Source: Epichloe hybrida (lineage: Eukaryota; Ascomycota; Sordariomycetes; Hypocreales; Clavicipitaceae). Taken from it: a stretch of DNA of 64,000 nucleotides. The notes under the pieces are model-generated. The model was given only the letters and a program-made list of their open reading frames with translations. It was not told where the DNA came from and searched no databases. The position numbers were made by a program, and so were the translations under genes. Of the stretch, positions 57,391 through 64,000 are shown one piece after another. The DNA lies in contig JAFEKR010000002.1 in NCBI GenBank assembly GCA_019022495.1, positions 930,001-994,000 of the forward strand, read 5' to 3'. The first letter of the stretch is position 1; each line of letters starts with the position of its first letter.

Positions 57391-60300
57391 TGTCAGGAGC
57401 GCAGAGGTCAAAGATAGGATGTTTATTAAAGCAGGTCTTTAGAGAACCTTTAGGCTATGCGGATAATAAAGAGACTAGCTAGCTATAAGATAGCCACGTG
57501 CTTATAAAGCAAGGTATTTATTAAAGACTACATATATTATTAGTACTAGGTTAAAGATTAAAACCTTTATATACTTACCCCTAGCTAGCATTTATCTAGT
57601 AGTAACTATAATAGTCTTAGCTATTACTTTATTTATAACCTTTTAGTATAAGCTATAATAAATTAATCTCTCTTAACCTTTTTAAGTATATAAACTATTA
57701 GCTAGATTATTATATAGCTAATACTCTAAAGATTTATAAGAAATACACTAGTACCTTATAATAATAAAGCTATAGATAATTAAGAAAATAAAAAACCCTT
57801 ATAATTTAGAACTATAGATAATAATAAGGTATAATAAACGCTACTTAATCCTAATTTAGGTAAAGATATAGATAATATAACTAAAGAAAAAAGGGCATTA
57901 TAATAATACTATAAGGTTATATAAGCTAAGCTATATTACCTTTAGAGAAAATAAGAGGTCTTATAAATAAAGGTATAAATTAAAGAGCTTAAGGCAAATC
58001 TAGGATTAGCTAGACCTTAAACTAGACTTATAATTACCCCTTAATCTAGACTTATAATTACCTCTTAAACATTAGCTATAATTTTACCTATAGTCTATAG
58101 TAACTTAGTAGTAATTATATAGTAAGGTAATCTTATTAAAATATAGATAAAAATACCTATATATAAAGGGGAAATATATAAAAGCCTATAGAATTTCTTA
58201 GTAAACTTAGATATATTATTTAAATTAGATTACTATACCTTTAAGGATAATATAACTAAGGTAGTGTATATAAGTAGCTACCTAGCTAGTAATATAAAGT
58301 AATAGTAAATATATTATATAGCTATAAATAAGTATATAAATTATTTATTAATTACCTAGGTAAATTTTCTAGAATAGCTAAAAACTAAAATAATAAATAT
58401 AAGTATAAGATACTTAGAAATAATAAGATTACTACTAAATCTTAGGTAAAAGAATAACTAATTATTTTAATCCTTTATATAAGCTTAAAATAAGGTAAAA
58501 GCTAAGTTACCTAAAGAAATCCTTATATATCTAAGAATTATAATCTTTTTAAATAGCTTAAATAATACTATAAGAAAGTAAATAATTAGTTAAGAGATTT
58601 TAAGAACTTAAAGCTAACTATAAGGCTAGGGTAAGAAAGTAAAGATTATAATAGGTTTAAGCTAAAATAATAAAAAAAGTTAGGACTTTAAAAAAAAGAG
58701 ATAATACTCTTATTTTATATTACTTATAAATAAGGCATAGTAATAAAGTAAAGATTAAGGAAAAAGATTATCCTTAATATACTATAAATATAAAAAGCCT
58801 AAGTATACTTTACTAGCTTATTAGGCACTAGATTATTTTACCTATAAAAGTACTAAGTATATAACTAAAAAGTATAGAAAAAGTAGTAATAAAGCTATGT
58901 TTTCTAATATAATACTAGTTTAATTAGTATAGACCTAGAAATATAATCTTACTATAAAATACCCTATAAATAATAAAATAAGAATATTAGTATCTCTATA
59001 ATAAAATACCTAGTAGTTAACTATATAAGCACTATTAAATATAAGTATATAGTCTTTAATAATTTATCTAAAATTATTATTAAAAAAGGATTAGGAGAAT
59101 ATAATTTAATTAAATAAAATACTAGAGAGTATAAGTAAAAAAGTAATTTTATATTAAGGAATTTTAAAAATATTAGTTAAGATAAAAGATAGTATAGGAT
59201 TTATAAAGGTTTACTAAGTTAGCTACTTTATTACTAATATAAGTAAAGGGATAATTCTAGATATAAACTAGATTAAAAAGTATTTACTTATAATTATATA
59301 TTAGGAGTATAAATACTAGAGATATCTAGTAATAATAAAATATCTTTTCTTTATTTATAGTAAGTAATAAGTATATAAAGAGAAAAAAATAGTAGTAATT
59401 ACTTTATTATTAGGAGTAATAAAGATTAAGCTAAGTATTCTAAAAAATCAAAATTAAAAAGGAAAAGGAAAAGGCTAATTAAAGAACCTAGTAATAATAA
59501 ATAAATAAATAAATAGTAAAGTAACTATATAAATCCTAGAGTATACTTATTTATAGTAAAAAAGTAAAGGTATTATAGTTATACTAATTTTAAAAAATAT
59601 AAGTAATAAAGAAGCTATATTAAATTAAGATAAAAGTACTAAGTGCCTTATACTAATAATCCTAGAAGAATATAAGGAGTTTATAGATATTTTTTCTAAA
59701 GAGTTAGTAAGTAAGCTTCTTAAACTAGGAGGTTATACTTATACTATCAAATTAAAAGAAAGGAAAATAGTACCTTAAGGGCCTATATATAATTTAACTA
59801 AGAGAAAGCTAAAGGTCCTTAAAGAGTACCTTATAAATATATAGCTTAAAGGGTAAATTAGAAGATTAGTTAGCCTAGCTAAAGCCCTAATTTTATTTAT
59901 TCTAAAGAAAGAAAGGAAATTAAGGCTTTATATAAATTATAAGGGCTTAAATAAGATTATAATTAAGAATAAGGCCTCTTTACCCTTTATTACTAAAATT
60001 CTTAATTAATTAGTAAGTATAGTTATTTTTATAGTCCTAGATTTAAAAGATATATATTACTAGCTATATATTTACTTAAGTAATAAGTAGAAAATAGTAT
60101 TCTATTATTAATATAGCTACTTTAAATATCTAGTAATACTATTTAAACTAGTTAATATACTAATAACTTTTTAGGAGTATATTAATAATACTCTTAAAGG
60201 ACTTATTAATAAGACTTATATTATTTACTTAAATAATATACTAATATATAGTAGTAAGGTTAAAGAGTATATAAAGTATATTAAATAAGTTTTATATAGG

Positions 60301-60960
60301 TTTAAAGAGATAAGTCTTTTTATTAACCTTAAGAAATATTAATTTTTAGTTAAGGAAGTTAAATTTTTAGGCTTTAAGATATTAAAGAAAGGTATTATAA
60401 TAGACTTAGTAAGAGTTAAAGTAATTATAACCTAGCTAATACTATATAGCGTTTTTAATATTTAGTTATTTCTTAGTTTTACTAGATTTTACTACTATTT
60501 TATTAAATAGTATAGTAAAGTTATTATTCTATTAATAAATTACCTTAGAGGGAATTAACTATTAATATTTAAACTAGAACCTTATAAGCTAGTAGTGTTT
60601 AAAGAGCTTTAATAAAGATTTTAGAAAGCGCTAATTTTAGTGTATTTTAACTTACTTATATATCTTAGAGTAAAGATAGATATATCTAGATATATAATTA
60701 AGGCTATACTTATAATATTAGTGCTAGGTTACTAGCACCTAGTTATATTTATATTAAGGAAAATAACTAATACTAAATTATAATATATAATACCTAATAG
60801 CAAATTATTAGCTATCTAAGAGGCTTTTCGTATATAGAGACACTATCTTGCTTATTTAGCTTATATAATTAAAGTTATTATAGATTATTTAAACTATAAG
60901 TACCTTACTATAAAGCCTAAGCTTACTAGTAAGTAAGTAACTATACTTAATTTATTAGGC
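57391..60960 (+). mobile_element. Ty3/gypsy retrotransposon relic, RIP-degraded
   Basis: From 59668, one frame can be followed to about 60240 through many RIP stops. It shows the Ty3/gypsy reverse transcriptase: EYKEFIDIFSKEL, RLYINYKGLNKI, IVLDLKDIYY, then IYLNNILIYS at 60223-60252. The catalytic Y-x-D-D has become YLNN by C-to-T/G-to-A change. LGFKILKKG follows, and an RNase-H-like stretch lies at 60600-60920. Gag and protease must lie at 58.7-59.6 kb but cannot be read. Integrase is missing: the sequence changes character at about 60960. No intact protein. Confidence 0.72.
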
Positions 60961-62278
60961 AAAAACAAACACCTAAAACAACGGATTTAACGGTCTTAAT
61001 AATAATGCTAATAATGCTAACGAATTTAACGATATTAATAACAGAACCTAGATAATAGGATCTAGGTCTACGATATTTGCAATCCATTGCAAGGATCTAA
61101 GCTACTAAGGTCTCTTTTTAATATCTAGTTATCTTATTAATTAAATAAACCTAGAGTATATACCATAGTAACTGCATAAAAGGGGAGAGTTAATTTTCTA
61201 TAAAAGGGGAGGGAATCTAGGGATTTTATCTAGCTAGATAGTCACATAACTAGGGATCCAATTAATCCAGCAATGCCAATAGATCTAATAATGCCAAGGT
61301 CTAGAGGCCTGTGGTCTTGTAAGAGAGGTCTTAAGAGGTCATAATTCTAGCTATATAATACCTCCCTAACTGTTTTCCCTTTTCTAGCCCCTAGGAAAGG
61401 GAAAATAGTAACAAAAAACAACAAAAGAGGAAGAAGTAGTATAATTATAAGATATAAAAAGAATTCGTGATTTTTAGGCCCTCTTACCTATTAATCCATA
61501 AATCAAAAGGGTTATCCATTAAAGGGGGTCATTATTAAAGGTCTTGTTAATAGTCTGATTAATTAATCCGTAATAGAAGACCTTTCTAACAGTTAGAGAC
61601 CTCTTTAATTATCAGAGGAATTATCAGTTAGAGGGATCTTTAACAGTTAGAGGGGTTATTAGCGGGCAAAGACCTTATTAGAAGACCTTCTATTAGTTAG
61701 ATTTCTCTTTAAAAGTCAGAGGAATTATTAGTTAAAGAGGTCTTCAAGGGTTAGAAGTCTTGTTAGATAGTTAGATTAATTAGTCTAATGACAGAAGCTT
61801 TCGTTAGCAGTTAGAGACCTCTTTAGAAGACCTTCTATACATTAGATTCCTCATTAATTATCAGAGAAATCGTTAGTTAAAGAGGTCTTTAAGGGTTAGA
61901 GGCCTTGTTAGACAGTCGGATTAATTAGTCTAATAATAGAAGCTTTCGTTAGCGGTTAGAGACCTCATTAGAAGACCTTCTATTAGTCAGATTCCTCTTC
62001 AAAAGTCAGAGGAATTATCAGTTAGAGAGGTCTTTAACGGTTAGAGGTCTTGTCAGACAGTTAGATTAATTAGTCTAACAGTGGAAGCCCTTATTAGCGG
62101 TTAGAGACCTCGTTAGAAGACCTTCTATCGGTTAGATTCCTCTTTAATTATTAGAGAAATCATCAGTTAAAGAGGTCTTCAAGAGTCAGAGGCCTCGTCA
62201 GAAGACCTTCTATACATCGGATTCCTCATTAATTATTAGAGGAATCATCAGTCAAAGAGGTCTTTAAGGGTCAGAGGC
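60961..62278. repeat. Complex tandem repeat region with a 145-bp period
   Basis: From about 61590 to 62278, near-identical units recur; ttagagacct occurs at 61811, 61956 and 62101, i.e. every 145 bp, with an earlier one at 61593. Each unit itself contains several short motifs (gaccttctat, agattcctctt, agaggtctt). 60961-61590 is related AT-rich sequence without a clear period. Less RIP-damaged than the neighbouring retroelements. No coding potential. Confidence 0.75.
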
Positions 62279-62739
62279 TGTAAGAGCTTAGGCTTTGCCT
62301 AAGCATGTTGCGGATAGCAGGAAGGGTGAGGGCAAGCAGGAATAGGTAAGGAGCTTACATAAGAAGCTAAGGGGGTATAAGGGGTGCTACTAGGGATAGC
62401 CTCTTCTCCTTTCCCTTTTCCTCCTTAAGTCTCTTAATACTATATTAACGCCCTATTATAGTTACCTAAGGGCTAGTTTATAATAATTAAGAGACTTCCT
62501 TTAGTCCTTTATAATAACTACTAAAAGATATAATAGAAATACTAATAGATATATTAATAAATATAATAGATATGCTTTAACTATAAGACTAACCTAGCTA
62601 GGGGATAATAACTCCCCTATTTAACGCTATAGCACTACTAGTAGCTTAATAAGCTTAATTTAAAACGCTCTAACTTATGCTTAATAAGTAAATAGCAGAG
62701 CTTGCGTGTCTCTAATAATAAGTAGCTATAAATACTATA
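62279..62739 (+). repeat. LTR-like direct repeat, copy 1
   Basis: 461 bp beginning TGTAAGAGCTTAGGC, with an early hairpin GCTTAGGCTTTGCCTAAGC, ending ...ATACTATA, where CA may have become TA by RIP. Joined head-to-tail, with no spacer, to copy 2. Confidence 0.7.
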
Positions 62740-63210
62740 TGTAAGGGCTTAGGCTTTGCCTAAGCATTGTTTGTATAGTAGTTAGAGAGGGGAGTGGTAA
62801 AAGCAGTTAAGGTAAGGAAAGGAGGCTTATATAAGTAGCTAAGGGGATATAAGGGGCATTACTAGGGATAGCCTCTTACCCTTTTTCCTTTCTCCTTAAG
62901 TCTCTTAATACTATATTAATGCCTTATTATAGTTACCTAAGGGCTAGTCTATAATAATTAAGAGACTTCCTTTAGTCCTTTTTAATAACTACTAAAAGAT
63001 ATAATAGAAATACTAATAGATATATTAATAAATATAATAGATATGCTTTAACTATAAGACTAACCTAGCTAGGGGATAATAACTCCCCTATCTAATGCTA
63101 TAGCACTACTAGTAGCTTAATAAGCCTAATTTAAAATACTTTAACTTATACTTAATAAGCAAATAGCAAAGCTTATATGCCTCTAATAACACATAGCTAT
63201 AAACACTATA
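62740..63210 (+). repeat. LTR-like direct repeat, copy 2
   Basis: 471 bp, same start and hairpin, ending ...ACACTATA. Followed by a different sequence with gag-like coding remains, so it is likely the 5' LTR of the element entering the window's right edge. Confidence 0.7.
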
Positions 63211-64000
63211 GGACCTTTAACCTAACTACCTATTATAGCCTAGCCTAATGCCCTAATAGTTAACCTTACCTTACCTCTTACCTTTAACCTAGTCCTAACT
63301 ATACCTATGGTAAAATAAAAACCTATCCCTATAGGTAACCTATATAATAGTAATAAGGCCTTATTTACTATATAAAGGTTCCTAATAGAATATAAGCTAT
63401 AGGTAAATAAGGACTTTATTAAAACTAATAAAAATAGGTAAATATTTATTTACTAAAACTTATTCTCTAAAGTCTAGTCCTAGGTAGTTACTTTCTTTAA
63501 ATAGGGTAGTATTTATAATTTTAACCTAGCTAAATTCCTAGAATACCTTAGGTTTATGTTCTTTAATTTATATAGATAGGAAATAGCCCTTATAAAGGTT
63601 AACTAGATAAAATAAGGCTTAAAGAAGCTATTTTTTATATTCTTTATTTACTTTATAAAGAAGCTTTTATTAGTAAGAGAGAATTATTAAGGGGATAATA
63701 TAAAGCTAGCAAAGCTTTAATAAGCGCTTAATAAGTATTTAAGAGAAATTAGTATAAGCTAGGGTATTAGCTAAAGTGTGTGGCATATAGCTATTATATA
63801 GTATTATAAGATTATAGTTAATATTAAGGCCCTTACTATAGAGAATAAGTACTAGTCCTAATATAAACTATAGCTAGCTAAACTTATACCTTAGACTAAC
63901 TATAAGGGTAATATACTAATAACTAGAGTATATATAATAAGGACTTAATTAGGAAAATAGAATAAGCTAGTTAAGAAGAAGAAAGGTCTAAAGCTTACCT
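63211..64000 (+). mobile_element. Gag-like start of a RIP-degraded LTR retrotransposon, cut by window edge
   Basis: In one plus-strand frame with frequent stops, lines like NFNLAKFLEYLRFMFFNLYR and a later NIKLAKL...ALNKYLREI pattern resemble the capsid (gag) region of fungal LTR elements. Direct position after the LTR-like repeat supports this. Identity is by pattern only. Confidence 0.4.

Noticed and set aside
57391..60960. A functional retrotransposon
   Set aside because: The catalytic Y-x-D-D is changed, stops are frequent and integrase is missing.
61590..62278. 145-bp repeat as a CRISPR-like array
   Set aside because: No repeat-spacer alternation; whole units are repeated.

Overview
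This window is filamentous ascomycete (fungal) nuclear DNA, most likely a Sordariomycete and perhaps Hypocreales. The evidence is short GT-AG introns of about 50-150 nt with CTAAC-type branch sites, fungal gene families (HMT-type ABC transporter, ThrE/PRM10, DUF2828, PAM17, UBA4, SLX9), and strong RIP decay of repeats. The order-level guess is inference. The genome is two-speed. Gene-bearing DNA of ordinary composition alternates with very AT-rich blocks (about 9.3-12.2, 25.0-32.0 and 55.9-64.0 kb, plus a small one near 43 kb) in which CA and TG dinucleotides are nearly absent and TA is in excess, as repeat-induced point mutation leaves them.

Layout. 0-8.4 kb: an M20 carboxypeptidase (C-terminus off the window), a relic of an SRPK-like kinase, a DHA1-type MFS exporter, and a tail-to-tail MFS sugar transporter carrying a 1-nt frameshift. 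9.2-12.25 kb: a RIP-ruined element bounded by perfect 34-bp inverted repeats. 13.3-19.7 kb: an HMT1/ABCB6-type ABC half transporter and a 942-residue ThrE/PRM10-like membrane protein. 19.7-24.0 kb: a long gene-free stretch. 24.05-32.8 kb: one DUF2828 gene cut in two by about 7 kb of AT-rich transposon remains (a Ty1/copia relic and a hAT-like element). 33.1-42.2 kb: an HPP-family membrane protein, an RRM-like unknown protein, a decayed unknown gene with two C-terminal membrane spans, and a chromodomain protein. 42.84-43.17 kb: a TA-flanked MITE.

43.5-47.3 kb is a compact housekeeping island: PAM17 (mitochondrial import motor), UBA4 (URM1 E1 and tRNA thiolation) and SLX9 (ribosome biogenesis), the last two divergent from a 205-bp shared promoter. 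48.4-55.6 kb: a decayed NEDP1/NEP2-type Ulp1 protease with a dense cluster of frameshifts, a truncated cupin, an 811-residue unknown protein flanked by two related direct repeats, and a membrane-anchored gamma-glutamyl-cyclotransferase-like protein. 56-64 kb: RIP-ruined retrotransposons, comprising a Ty3/gypsy relic whose 5' 1.3 kb is repeated in tandem, a 145-bp complex repeat, and two head-to-tail LTR-like repeats followed by a gag-like region.

No operon logic or secondary-metabolite cluster is visible. The theme is decay: housekeeping genes are intact, whereas several accessory genes carry frameshifts or are split by transposons. Single-base frameshifts could be biological or assembly errors, and the reads are needed to tell. 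All gene models were spliced by eye.
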